Of a stretch of DNA of 64,000 bases, positions 42,233 to 50,920 are shown in pieces. This stretch comes from Prauserella rugosa (GTDB lineage: Bacteria; Actinomycetota; Actinomycetes; Mycobacteriales; Pseudonocardiaceae): contig NZ_JOIJ01000008.1 of NCBI RefSeq assembly GCF_000719975.1, positions 124,001 through 188,000 on the forward strand, written 5' to 3'. Every line of letters starts with the position of its first letter. Positions within the stretch are counted from its first letter, which is position 1. The notes below the pieces were generated by a model. The model saw only the letters and a list, made by a program, of their open reading frames with translations. It did not search any database and had not been told where the DNA came from. The translations under genes and the position numbers were made by a program.

Positions 42233-43419
42233 ACCGCCTCTGCCCAGAGTTTCCGATTTTTCGTGGTCGTGGTGATCTCGGTGTAGGTCCTGTGCGTGCG
42301 TTCGATCGCCGCGGCGACCTCGGGTGGCGCGTCGGCGACGACGCTCACCCGGACCGCGGCGCGGGTGCGCACCACTGTGGCACGTGCCGTGGTGCGGGCC
42401 GACGCGAGCACCGTGGCGGCGAGATCGACGAGTTCGCGCCGCGCGGGATGGGGCACGTCGCGTACCTCGCCGCGGACCGCGAGCTGCACCGACACCCCCT
42501 GCCGTTCGGCGACGTCGATGCCCGCGCGCAGTTCGTGCAGCAGCCGGTCGGACACGTCGTCGGTCTCGGCGAACAGCTGCCGCATCCGCGCGGCCTCGAT
42601 CGCGCTGCGCCGGCGCACCGCGTCGTCGGCGGGGTCGAGGGTGCCGTAGGCCAGACCGGTCAGCAGCGGCACGGTCGTGTCGAGCAGACGCGCGTAGCGT
42701 TCCTGATGGTCGCGGTGGGTGAGCTGGGCGATCTCCTCGTCCGTGCGGGATCGTTCCTCCCGTTCGGCGGCCTCGCCCGCGGCGCCCGCGGTGCGCCGCA
42801 ACAGTTCGGCCAACAGGGCCACGGCGATCTGGAATCCGAACACCGAGACGGCCGCCATGCCCATCTGCGCGGCGATGTAGCGCTCGGGCATGCCCTTCAC
42901 GGCGATCTCGGCGACCGTGGCCGCCGCGTGCAGGGCGAGCACGCCGCCGATGACGGGCAAGCGATTGCGGAACAGCAGCGCGAGGATGTACCAGCCCGCG
43001 ATCCCGAACGACCAGTCGTCGGCCACGAGCAGCAACCGGGCCGGCACCGGCACCGACGCCACGACCGAGGCGGCGATGCACACGCCCGCGAGTACGAGCG
43101 CGAGCCGGTTCGACCACGCCCGGTGGCGCAGCAGGGACGTCGCCATGACCGCCGCGACCGAGGCCAGTGCGAGGAATCCGGCGACCTCCATCCACCAGTG
43201 GCCGAACCTGTCCCGGTTCGTGATCAGCTGGGGCAGGCAGTTCGTGAGCTGGATCGTCACCGCGACGATGAGCGCCGCCAACTGGGCCCCGCGCAGCAGC
43301 CGGTCGCGCACGTGCTCGGCGGTGGCCGTGGCGGCCGCGTCCGGTTCGTCCGGCAGCGCGGGCGTGGGCGCACCGCCTGCGGCGTGCGTGGTGGCGATCG
43401 CGGTAGCGGGCTCAGCCAT
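42211..43419 (-). CDS. membrane sensor-kinase-like protein lacking catalytic motifs (pseudo-kinase)
   Basis: A 402-aa protein with five to six membrane helices (about residues 42-205), then a helical region aligning with the dimerisation domain of its neighbour. At the place of the acceptor His (LHDTAS in the neighbour) it has RLLDTTV, so the His is replaced by Leu246. The ATPase domain lacks the Asn-box, the DxGxG box and the G2 box: the C-terminus runs VVADAPPEVAAAIERTHRTYTEI with no glycine-rich loops. It overlaps the true kinase gene by 8 bp and the regulator by 22 bp. A signal-sensing or inhibitory partner role is likely. Confidence 0.85.
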   Translation of the reverse strand: MAEPATAIATTHAAGGAPTPALPDEPDAAATATAEHVRDRLLRGAQLAALIVAVTIQLTNCLPQLITNRDRFGHWWMEVAGFLALASVAAVMATSLLRHRAWSNRLALVLAGVCIAASVVASVPVPARLLLVADDWSFGIAGWYILALLFRNRLPVIGGVLALHAAATVAEIAVKGMPERYIAAQMGMAAVSVFGFQIAVALLAELLRRTAGAAGEAAEREERSRTDEEIAQLTHRDHQERYARLLDTTVPLLTGLAYGTLDPADDAVRRRSAIEAARMRQLFAETDDVSDRLLHELRAGIDVAERQGVSVQLAVRGEVRDVPHPARRELVDLAATVLASARTTARATVVRTRAAVRVSVVADAPPEVAAAIERTHRTYTEITTTTKNRKLWAEAVWLTRSP

Positions 43420-44653
43420 GCCAGCTCCACCGCACGGTCGTGCCCGCACCGGGTGCGGAGTCGATCTCCGCGTGCCCGCCGACGGCGGCCATCCTGCCCA
43501 CGATCGAGTCGGCGACGCCGCGCCGGTGCTCGCGCGCCGCGGCCGGGTCGAATCCCGCGCCGTCGTCGGCGAGCGTGACCTCGATGCGCGGCGCGGGGTG
43601 CGTGTCGTCGACGTGGCCGGTCAACGTGGCCTCGGTGACGCCGGCGTGGCGGGCGACGTTCTCGACCGCTTCGCGGACACCGTGGGAGATCGCCAGCGCC
43701 GGCCGCGCGGGCACCGGCAGCGCCTGCGGAAGGTTTCGTTTCACCGTGACCAGCGGGTGTTCGGCGGCCTGGTCGAGGAGCGTGGCGAGGTTGACCAGGC
43801 CCGCTCCCGTGTCGGTCGCCGGTTCGGCACCGGCGGCCGTCCCCGTGCCGGAACCACCGGAGCCGGAACCACCGGTGCCGGGCAGGGTCTCGGGAAGGGC
43901 CGGGCTCGTGGTGATGGCGTCGAGGTCGCGGCGCGCGCGGTCGGGCAGCCACGCACGGTGCCCGCCCGAGGCGGCGCCGAGCGAGACCATCAGAAGCGTC
44001 GAGCTCGCGGTGTCGTGGAGTGTGGCGAGGTACTCGCGTTCGGCAGCCCGGCGTGCGGCGGCGACCTCGGTGGCTCGGCGCTGCGCGGACGCGCGGGCCC
44101 TGGTCTCGTCGGCCGCGCGGGCCCGCGATCGCAGGAGCACGTAACCGCCGCGCGCCAGCGACGTCTCGAGCAGCAGGCGCGCGCCGAACACGCCTGCGTC
44201 CCACGCCTGCCTGGTCATGGCCGCGCCCACGGTGTACGACACGGCCGCCACGACGGCGACGAGCACGCCCAACCGGGGCTTGGTCGCCTGTTCGAGCTGC
44301 ATGCCGATGCAGGTGATGCTGGCGACGGAGAACGCCCAGCCGTTGTACGGGCCGACGGCGGTCCACGGCTGCGTGAGTTCGACGACGAGCAGCACCACGA
44401 CCGCCGCGCCGGTGACCAGCGCGGGGTGGGGACACGTGCGCGCACCCCACATCCACCACGCCGACAGCGCGCACCAGCCCGACGCGACCACCGTGACCAG
44501 CACCGTCGGCAGCGGGTCGGGCGGGGCTCCGAGGAGGGCCAGCACGACACCGGCCAGCACCACGAGCACCCGCACTCCGACGGCGTATCGCCGCAGGGCC
44601 GCGTTCAGGTTGGTTTCCGTGGGCCCTGGCAGGCCCGGGTCGGTTGTGACCAC
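43412..44653 (-). CDS. two-component sensor histidine kinase (HisKA_3/NarX-like)
   Basis: A 413-aa kinase. The first 180 residues hold about five hydrophobic helices. The acceptor His is in YLATLHDTASSTLLMV (His213), typical of HisKA_3 kinases. The ATPase domain shows the N-box REAVENVARHAG, the G1 box DDGAGFDP and GTTVRWSW at the end. It starts at GTG 44653. It heads an operon with a catalytically degenerate paralogue and a LuxR response regulator. The signal is unknown; the membrane domain has no recognisable ligand-binding insert. Confidence 0.9.
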   Translation of the reverse strand: MVTTDPGLPGPTETNLNAALRRYAVGVRVLVVLAGVVLALLGAPPDPLPTVLVTVVASGWCALSAWWMWGARTCPHPALVTGAAVVVLLVVELTQPWTAVGPYNGWAFSVASITCIGMQLEQATKPRLGVLVAVVAAVSYTVGAAMTRQAWDAGVFGARLLLETSLARGGYVLLRSRARAADETRARASAQRRATEVAAARRAAEREYLATLHDTASSTLLMVSLGAASGGHRAWLPDRARRDLDAITTSPALPETLPGTGGSGSGGSGTGTAAGAEPATDTGAGLVNLATLLDQAAEHPLVTVKRNLPQALPVPARPALAISHGVREAVENVARHAGVTEATLTGHVDDTHPAPRIEVTLADDGAGFDPAAAREHRRGVADSIVGRMAAVGGHAEIDSAPGAGTTVRWSWHG

Positions 44654-44907
44654 CTGACCGATCCTGTTCGTCTGTGCGTCGAAGTCTCACCTGAACGTGC
44701 GAGCGGAGACTACTCCGGGTGGTTCGGCCCGTTGCACGTGTATGCGGACGAGAAACCGCCTATTCGGATAAGCGGATCGGTATCGGGCGAATACTCGTCG
44801 GTACGGGCGAAAACCGGAGTGGTATCCGGCGACATTCGTTGTCGCCGTGCGGAAGCCGGTGCTCGATGTGCAGGCGTTCGCTCGCGACCACTCGTGACGG
44901 TCGAGGC

Positions 44908-46425
44908 TCACGTCAGCGGCACGGTCACCGGGTGGGAGCCGTTGACGGAGAACCAGCACACCAGCTCGCTGACGAGATCGAACTCGATCGCCGCGACGTC
45001 GTCGACCTGCGTCGGCACCTCGAGCCGCACGGGGATCGTCACTTCCTCGCCCGGTGCGACACCCCGCCCGGGAAGGGGAATCCGTCCGCCGCTGTGGGCC
45101 AGCCGGTCGCTGACCGCGCCGTCCGAGGTGCGAATCCGCGCGCCGAGGTGCACCGGTCCGTACTCGGCGTCGGAGGGCAGCCAGGTCCGGGTGCCCGTGT
45201 TGGCCGCCCGGCAGGTGCCGCGGATCGTCGTGCCCGTCGCGTGGTGGTCGATCCGCAGCTCCTCGAACGTCAGATCCGCGGTGAGCCCGTCGGCCATCCG
45301 GCTGTCCGGGGGCTCCGATCCGGCGCGGCGGAGCGTGAACATGCGGCGGTCGCCGATCGCCGCGCGGGTCCGTTCGGGGAATCCGGTCGGGCCGGCAGGA
45401 TCGTCGACGCCGTCCAGCACGTCGCGGAACGTCGGCAGATCCACCCACTGCGGTGCCGAATCGAGCAGGCACAGCCGTAGCTCGGCGAATCCGCACCGCT
45501 GGGCGGTGCGCCACACCTCCTCGATGACGATGTCGTTCTCGAGCACCCCGAAGTGGCGCATCTCGTACTGCGACTGCGGTTGCCGCGAGTGCGTCTCGCC
45601 GGGTTCGGAGAAGGCGGCGATGCCACCCGGCCGCAGCACGCGGGCGAACTCGGCGATCACCTCGTCGGGATTGGGCACGTGGTGCAGCGCGTCGTAGGAC
45701 AGGACGCGATCGACGCTGGCGTCGGGCAGGTCGATGTGGTGACCGTCGAACACGAGGAACTCGGGTTCGGGCCGACTGCCGAGCACGGGGGCCCGTGCGT
45801 AGAGCTCGCGGCCCAGCTCCAGTGCGGACGGGGAGACGTCGGTGGCGATCACGCGGCAGCCGAGCTGGGTGAGCCACCGGCTCGTCCAGCAGGTACCCGC
45901 ACCGAAGTCGAGCACCGTCATGCCGACGGCCGGCTGCAGTCCACGCAGGGCCTGTCCGAACGTGACGAGCAGCTCGGCGGCCTCGCCCGCGTCCTTGAAC
46001 GGCTTGGTCAACAGCAGCTCGGGCTCGTCGAGGGAGGCGAAGTACGCCTCGGCCGTGGCGGCGAGCTCCTCGACGGAGGTGCGCTCGATGAGCTGTGCGG
46101 GGTCGATGAGCTCGGCATCGGTGTCCGCAGCGGCATCGGCGTCGGGATCGGTCTCCGCATCGGCATCGGGATCGGCGGGCTTGGCGCTGCGGGCGGCCGC
46201 GCCTGTGCCGTCCCGTCCGGTGCGGGCGGCCAGTCTGCCGGCGAACTCGTCGGAACCGGCCAGCGCCGCGCACACGTCCTGCGTCGTCAGTTCGCCCGTG
46301 CGGAGTTTGTCGACGTAGTGGGCCTCGCCCTCGGCGTCGGCGGTTCTGCCGAGGATCAGCCGGTAGGCCTGCCGCACGGCCGTCGTCGGATCCGGGTCGG
46401 GGGTGTTCGCGCCGCTCGTGCTCAT
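44908..46425 (-). CDS. DUF4214-type N-terminal domain fused to SAM-dependent methyltransferase
   Basis: A 505-aa protein. The N-terminus (residues 15-65, VRQAYRLILGRTADAEGEAHYVDKLRTGELT) matches DUF4214-type domains common in surface glycan and S-layer proteins. A very acidic Asp/Ala linker follows. The methyltransferase core has motif I LDFGAGTCWTSRWL and the VIATDVSPSALELGRE acidic site, plus YDALHHVPNPDEVIAEFARVLRPGG. The C-terminal 130 residues form a beta-rich domain (TWLPSDAEYGPVHLGARIRT, LPGRGVAPGEEVTIPVRL). It resembles polysaccharide-modifying methyltransferases, but no glycan cluster is adjacent. Confidence 0.82.
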   Translation of the reverse strand: MSTSGANTPDPDPTTAVRQAYRLILGRTADAEGEAHYVDKLRTGELTTQDVCAALAGSDEFAGRLAARTGRDGTGAAARSAKPADPDADAETDPDADAAADTDAELIDPAQLIERTSVEELAATAEAYFASLDEPELLLTKPFKDAGEAAELLVTFGQALRGLQPAVGMTVLDFGAGTCWTSRWLTQLGCRVIATDVSPSALELGRELYARAPVLGSRPEPEFLVFDGHHIDLPDASVDRVLSYDALHHVPNPDEVIAEFARVLRPGGIAAFSEPGETHSRQPQSQYEMRHFGVLENDIVIEEVWRTAQRCGFAELRLCLLDSAPQWVDLPTFRDVLDGVDDPAGPTGFPERTRAAIGDRRMFTLRRAGSEPPDSRMADGLTADLTFEELRIDHHATGTTIRGTCRAANTGTRTWLPSDAEYGPVHLGARIRTSDGAVSDRLAHSGGRIPLPGRGVAPGEEVTIPVRLEVPTQVDDVAAIEFDLVSELVCWFSVNGSHPVTVPLT

Positions 46426-46665
46426 CACCCGCGAGGCTATCGGACGTTCTCGCGTAACAAAGCGCGTTCTCGGCAACGCACGCGTAGTCCGGGTGACATT
46501 GGTCGGCAATCGACGACGGCTCTACTGGTTCTCGTCACATTCGGCACCGCGGGCGCTCTGACCACGCAGGTGCCCGGAGTGATGGCAGCAATGTCGCTCG
46601 CACAGCGCGACTGTGGACCGATCCTATCCCGTCTGCTGGAGGACCACCCGGTGAGAGGAGTGTTC

Positions 46666-46947
46666 GTGCCCGAAGTGTACTTCCACGTGCGATGGCCGGA
46701 TGGTGTGTCGCGTCGGTTCTACTCCCCGTCGACCGTGATCGAGGAGTACCTGCGGACCGGTAACGAGTACCGGCTCAGCGATTTTCTGGAACGGAGCAGG
46801 GTGGCGCTGGCCGTTGCGTCGGAACGGGTCGCGGCGGTGTACGGATTTCCGTGCGCCAGGGCGGCAGCCACGGTTGCGGCGCTCGACAATCTCGCAGCAG
46901 GAGTGCCCGCAGACGCCGCCGTGCTCGTCGAAAGGTTCGATCGATGA
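46666..46947 (+). CDS. MSMEG_0570-family nitrogen starvation response protein
   Basis: A 93-aa protein starting at GTG 46666, six bases after GAGAGGA. VPEVYFHVRWPDGVSRRFYSPS followed by EEYLRTGNEYRLSDFLERSRVALAVASERV matches the TIGR04042/MSMEG_0570 family. These proteins occur only in Nit1C nitrilase clusters and were noted as nitrogen-starvation induced. The molecular function is unknown. First gene of a plus-strand operon and coupled to the flavoprotein (ATGA). Confidence 0.88.
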   Translation: MPEVYFHVRWPDGVSRRFYSPSTVIEEYLRTGNEYRLSDFLERSRVALAVASERVAAVYGFPCARAAATVAALDNLAAGVPADAAVLVERFDR

Positions 46948-48302
46948 CCCCCGTGGACGGAATGCACCGGACTGTCGCGATCGTCGGAGGAGGGCAAGCC
47001 GGGCTGTCGATGAGCTACTGTCTGACCCGGGACGGAGTAGAGCATGTCGTGCTGGAGCGGGAGAGCCCGGGATTCGAATGGCGAAGTCGGCGTTGGGACT
47101 CGTTCTGCCTCGTCACGCCGAACTGGCAGTGCGCGCTGCCCGGTTTCCCGTACTCCGGCGACGACCCCGAGGGCTTCATGCTGCGCGACGAGGTCGTCGC
47201 CTACGTCGAGGACTATGCCCGATCGTTCGACTGCCCGCTCGTCGAAGGCGTCGAGGTGACGCGCCTGCGCAGGAACGCCACCGGGTTCACACTGGCCACA
47301 TCGGACGGAACCGTGACGGCGGATCAGGTTGTGGTCGCCACCGGGCCATACCAGGTCCCGTTGATCCCGCGGCTCGCCGAGCGGCTGCCAGCGTCAATCA
47401 CGCAGCTGCATTCCTCCGGCTACCGCAACGCGCGGCAACTTCCGCCGGGTGAGGTGCTGGTCGTCGGGTCGGGACAGTCCGGGTGCCAGATAGCCGAGGA
47501 CCTGCACCTGGCCGGTCGGACGGTGCACCTGTCGGTCGGCAGTGCACCCCGTGTCGCCCGCCGTTACCGGGGCCGGGATGTCGTCGACTGGCTCCACGAC
47601 ATGGGGTACTACGACCGAGGGATCGACGAGTTCTCCGACGCCGACGCCGTGCGGTTCCGCGCCAACCACTACGTCACGGGCCGCGGCGGTGGCCGCGACA
47701 TCGACCTGCGTGCGTTCGCGCGGGACGGCATGCGCCTGTACGGCCGGTTGTCCGATGTGGACTCCGGTGTTCTGCGGTTCCGTCCGGATCTCACGAAGAA
47801 CCTCGACGCAGCCGACGCCGTGTCCGAGGGCATCAAGGACTCCATCGACGCCTACCTCAGCTCCGCCGGTATCGACGCGCCCATGGAGGAGCGCTACGTC
47901 CCGGTGTGGGAGCCGGCCTCTGATCCGGCCGAATTGGACATCGAAGGCTCCGGGATCACGTCGGTCGTGTGGAGCACCGGGTTCGGGATGGATCACCGGT
48001 GGATCGAGGTACCGGTGTTCGACGGCCGCGGCTACCCGACGCACGAGCGTGGCGTGACCAGCTGCGAAGGCCTGTACTTCCTCGGGTTGCCCTGGCAGTA
48101 CACATGGGGTTCGGGCCGCTTCGGCGGCGTGGCGCGGGACGCCGAGTACCTGGCGGAGCGGATCGCCGAGACGCAGGGCCCCGGTCAGTTGCAGTCGGTC
48201 CCGCGTCAGCTGTCGTCATTGGACGTTCCGTGGATCGCGGGAATCGCCGGCGACACCTGTCCCGTCGACGTCGACTGGGTACCCCCGCGGACTGTCGCTT
48301 GA
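46944..48302 (+). CDS. flavin-containing oxidoreductase (MSMEG_0569-family) of the Nit1C cluster
   Basis: A 452-aa two-dinucleotide-binding protein. The FAD motif is VAIVGGGQAGLSMSYCL (about residues 11-27) and the NAD(P)H motif VLVVGSGQSGCQIAEDLHLAG (about 171-191); the VVVATGPYQVP turn links them. This matches the MSMEG_0569 flavoprotein of Nit1C, similar to Baeyer-Villiger/N-hydroxylating monooxygenases. Its substrate is unknown; oxidation of an intermediate of the nitrile pathway is a plausible step. Confidence 0.9.
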   Translation: MTPVDGMHRTVAIVGGGQAGLSMSYCLTRDGVEHVVLERESPGFEWRSRRWDSFCLVTPNWQCALPGFPYSGDDPEGFMLRDEVVAYVEDYARSFDCPLVEGVEVTRLRRNATGFTLATSDGTVTADQVVVATGPYQVPLIPRLAERLPASITQLHSSGYRNARQLPPGEVLVVGSGQSGCQIAEDLHLAGRTVHLSVGSAPRVARRYRGRDVVDWLHDMGYYDRGIDEFSDADAVRFRANHYVTGRGGGRDIDLRAFARDGMRLYGRLSDVDSGVLRFRPDLTKNLDAADAVSEGIKDSIDAYLSSAGIDAPMEERYVPVWEPASDPAELDIEGSGITSVVWSTGFGMDHRWIEVPVFDGRGYPTHERGVTSCEGLYFLGLPWQYTWGSGRFGGVARDAEYLAERIAETQGPGQLQSVPRQLSSLDVPWIAGIAGDTCPVDVDWVPPRTVA

Positions 48303-48325
48303 AGCCCAGCTGCTTGAAGCCCAGC
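48297..48325. repeat. 14-bp direct repeat at the flavoprotein stop
   Basis: GCTTGAAGCCCAGC occurs at 48297-48310 and 48312-48325. The first copy includes the TGA stop of the flavoprotein gene. This may be a remnant of the insertion of the following amidohydrolase gene. Confidence 0.5.
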
Positions 48326-48359
48326 CGCCGGAGAATCCCAGCCGCCAGAGGAGCGAGAC

Positions 48360-49187
48360 ATGACCCGATTCGACACCTGTGATGCACACCGGCATCTCGG
48401 CGTGCTCCCGGCGTTCCCGTTCTACGGCGGGCCGCCGGTCAACCCGGACACGAAGGCCCGCGCGACGATCGCCGAGCTGATCGCCGACCTCGACGCAAAG
48501 GGCACGGAACGTGCGCTGGTGATCCCGAACTACGGCGTGCCCGACTCGTCGTTGTCCTTCTCCTTCAACGAGATGTGCGTCGAGGCAGCCCAGCTGGACG
48601 ACCGTGTGCGCGCCGCACTGTGGGTGTCGCCGCTGCCGCGGGACGCCGAGCGCACGCGGGCGGCGTTGGCGCTGGCCGGCGAACCCGGGGTCCGCGCGCT
48701 GAAGCTGAGTTTCCTGCTCGGCGGCAGTCCGACAGACCCTGAGTGCCGCCCGATGCTGGAGGACATCGTTGCCGAGGCAGCGAAGCGTGACCTCGTCATC
48801 CACGTGCACACCTCGCCGGGTGCGGCATCCGACATCGACCAGGTCGGCACGCTCGTCGACGACTACGGCCACCGCGTGAAGATCCATCTCGTCCATTTCG
48901 GTGGAGGAATGAGCGGGCACATCAAACTGATCGGATCCCGTTTCTTCGACTGGATCGAGAACGGGAAGCAGGTGTACACCGACCTGTCGTGGGCGATCGG
49001 ATTCGCGCCCCGGTGGCTCGCCGAGGAGATCTCACGCCGCGGGATTGGAGCCGACCGTGTGTTGTTCGCGAGCGACGAGCCGTGGGGAGATCATGACACG
49101 GAAATGGCAGCCCTGCGCGGTGCTGCCGGTGACGGCGAACTCGCCAGACTCGCGTTCCGTGAGAATTTCGAAAAGCTCTACGGGTAG
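48360..49187 (+). CDS. amidohydrolase-2 family metal-dependent hydrolase
   Basis: A 275-aa TIM-barrel protein. Metal-ligand-like sites: DAHRHLG (HxH, about residues 8-14), DLVIHVHTSP, IHLVHFGGGMSGH and FASDEPWGDHD. This matches the amidohydrolase-2/ACMSD-like family, which cleaves C-C or C-N bonds in decarboxylases and hydrolases. Standard Nit1C clusters do not include it; it is inserted between the flavoprotein and the MSMEG_0572 protein. It may act on a product of the nitrile pathway. GCCAGAGGAGCGAG before the ATG gives a good ribosome site. Confidence 0.85.
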   Translation: MTRFDTCDAHRHLGVLPAFPFYGGPPVNPDTKARATIAELIADLDAKGTERALVIPNYGVPDSSLSFSFNEMCVEAAQLDDRVRAALWVSPLPRDAERTRAALALAGEPGVRALKLSFLLGGSPTDPECRPMLEDIVAEAAKRDLVIHVHTSPGAASDIDQVGTLVDDYGHRVKIHLVHFGGGMSGHIKLIGSRFFDWIENGKQVYTDLSWAIGFAPRWLAEEISRRGIGADRVLFASDEPWGDHDTEMAALRGAAGDGELARLAFRENFEKLYG

Positions 49188-49276
49188 TAGGCAGATCCCG
49201 TAGTTGTCAGGTGGCCGGAAACGATTTCCGGCCGCAGGTCAGGCCGTCAGCGCCGAAATCCACGAAGGAGATACCC

Positions 49277-49789
49277 GTGCCCGAATTGACCGAGACCGAG
49301 CAGCAGAGCCTGAACGAGATCCCGCACCCCTCGCTTCCCGAGGGGTCGAACATCTACGGCGGCACCAAGGTGTTCCCCGACTACCAGGCGGAGCCCGGCC
49401 AGTCGTACTTCACGCTGGTGCACGGCATCGCCCACGAGTCGTCGGTGAGCTTCGTCGCGATCCTGCAGGCCACGCGCGCGCTGCGAAAGGGATTCGAGGC
49501 CGCGATCTATTTCTACGGCCCTGGTTCGATGAACTGCATGGCCACGCGCGGATTCCCGACGACCGGTAACTCCGCGTTCCCCGGTGAGCACAACATCAAC
49601 GAACAGCTCAAGACGTTCATTGCCGAGGGTGGCAAGGTGTACTGCTGCCGCTTCGGTCTCTCGCTGCACGGACTGCGGGAGGAGGACCTGATCGAGGGCG
49701 TCATTCCGACGCACCCGCTGGACGTCCAGGATGCGCTGATCCACTACGCGCGTAAGGGCGCGATCATCAATTCGACGTACATGGTCTGA
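49277..49789 (+). CDS. MSMEG_0572/Sll0783-family nitrogen starvation response protein
   Basis: A 170-aa protein beginning VPELTETEQQSLNEIPHPS at GTG 49277, preceded by CGAAGGAGA. It contains SYFTLVHGIAHESSVSFVAI, FYGPGSMNCMATRGFPTTG and GKVYCCRFGLSLHGLREEDLIEGVIPTHPLDV. This is the DsrE-like family named after Sll0783, which is induced on nitrogen starvation in Synechocystis and, like MSMEG_0570, marks Nit1C. The paired cysteines (KVYCCR) could be redox-active or metal-binding. Confidence 0.9.
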   Translation: MPELTETEQQSLNEIPHPSLPEGSNIYGGTKVFPDYQAEPGQSYFTLVHGIAHESSVSFVAILQATRALRKGFEAAIYFYGPGSMNCMATRGFPTTGNSAFPGEHNINEQLKTFIAEGGKVYCCRFGLSLHGLREEDLIEGVIPTHPLDVQDALIHYARKGAIINSTYMV

Positions 49790-49833
49790 GGGTGTGAATT
49801 CGTGCACGGATATCGGGCGTTCGGAGGTACGCG

Positions 49834-50919
49834 ATGACAACTGGTGCTGAGGAAGCGGTAGTGGCGAACAACGTCGCCACGCGGATCGATCTCGCGGTCC
49901 AGGGAATCAGGGCGGAGACTCCGGTCCGGCGCAGCAAGGGTGCGGGGCCGAGCGACGACGGGCATCTCGTCGTAGACGGTGCCAACGCGACGCTGCCGCT
50001 GAACCCCGACAGTCCGTACACGCTGCGCGACGGCCGCGTCTTCGAAGGAACGTTGGACCTCGGCCTGTCGGTGGAACCCGTCGCCAGGCCGAGGTTCTAC
50101 GAACTGTCCACGGCGGACGGTGTTCCGTACGAGAAGATCGCGCTGTTGCACGGAAAGGATGTCCTGGCGTCCACCGTCGTGCAGACGTGCATCCGCTACG
50201 TCGAGGACCAGCGCTGCCGGTTCTGTTCCATCGAGGAGTCGTTGCGGGCGGGGTCGACGGTCGCGGCGAAGACTCCTGCGCAGTTGGCCGAGGTCGCCGA
50301 GGCCGCGGTGCGGCTCGACGGTGTCCGCCAGATGGTGCTCACCACCGGCACCACGGCCGGACCCGACCGCGGCGCGCGGCATCTCGTGCGCTGTGTGCGC
50401 GCGGTGCTGGAGGCCGTGCCGGGCCTGCCGATCCAGGTGCAGATCGAACCGCCCGGCGACCTGGGGATCCTGCGTGAGCTGCGGGACGCCGGTGCGACGT
50501 CGATCGGCATCCATGTCGAATCCCTCGACGACGCCGTGCGCGCACGCTGGATGCCGGGCAAGTCGACCGTCCCGCTGTCGGAGTACTGGGCGGCGTGGGA
50601 CGAGTCGGTGCGGGTGTTCGGCAGGAACCGCGTGTCGACATACCTCCTCGTCGGCCTGGGCGAGAACCCGGACGAGCTCGTCGCCGGTGCGGGCGAGGTG
50701 ATCGACCACGGTGTCTACCCGTTCGTCGTGCCGATGCGGCCGATGGCGGGAACCCTGGCCCGCGCCGACGGGGCGCAGGCGCCGCCCGCGTCCCTCGTGC
50801 GTGACGTGACCGAGCGCGTGGCCGCGCTGCTGCGCGCGGCGGGCATGACCGGCGTCGACCAGCAGGCCGGTTGCGCGGCGTGCGGGGCGTGCGGTGCGCT
50901 CAGCGCGGCGGGAGGCTGA
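49834..50919 (+). CDS. radical SAM protein of the Nit1C cluster (MSMEG_0568-family)
   Basis: A 361-aa radical SAM-like protein. The cluster-binding cysteines are in CIRYVEDQRCRFCSIE, i.e. CX8CX2C, rather than the usual CX3CX2C, around residue 114. A TIM-barrel body with VLTTGTTAGPD and GIHVESLDDAVRARWMPGK follows. At the C-terminus three further cysteines occur as GCAACGACGA (CX2CX2C). These features match the MSMEG_0568-type family known only in Nit1C. It probably makes or processes a nitrile or isonitrile-like compound; no substrate is known to me. Confidence 0.9.
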   Translation: MTTGAEEAVVANNVATRIDLAVQGIRAETPVRRSKGAGPSDDGHLVVDGANATLPLNPDSPYTLRDGRVFEGTLDLGLSVEPVARPRFYELSTADGVPYEKIALLHGKDVLASTVVQTCIRYVEDQRCRFCSIEESLRAGSTVAAKTPAQLAEVAEAAVRLDGVRQMVLTTGTTAGPDRGARHLVRCVRAVLEAVPGLPIQVQIEPPGDLGILRELRDAGATSIGIHVESLDDAVRARWMPGKSTVPLSEYWAAWDESVRVFGRNRVSTYLLVGLGENPDELVAGAGEVIDHGVYPFVVPMRPMAGTLARADGAQAPPASLVRDVTERVAALLRAAGMTGVDQQAGCAACGACGALSAAGG

Positions 50920-50920
50920 C

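Noticed and set aside
46426..46665. GlnR box upstream of the Nit1C operon
   Set aside because: GTAAC and GTGAC half-sites occur but not with the correct spacing to GAAAC-type partners; a profile search would be needed.
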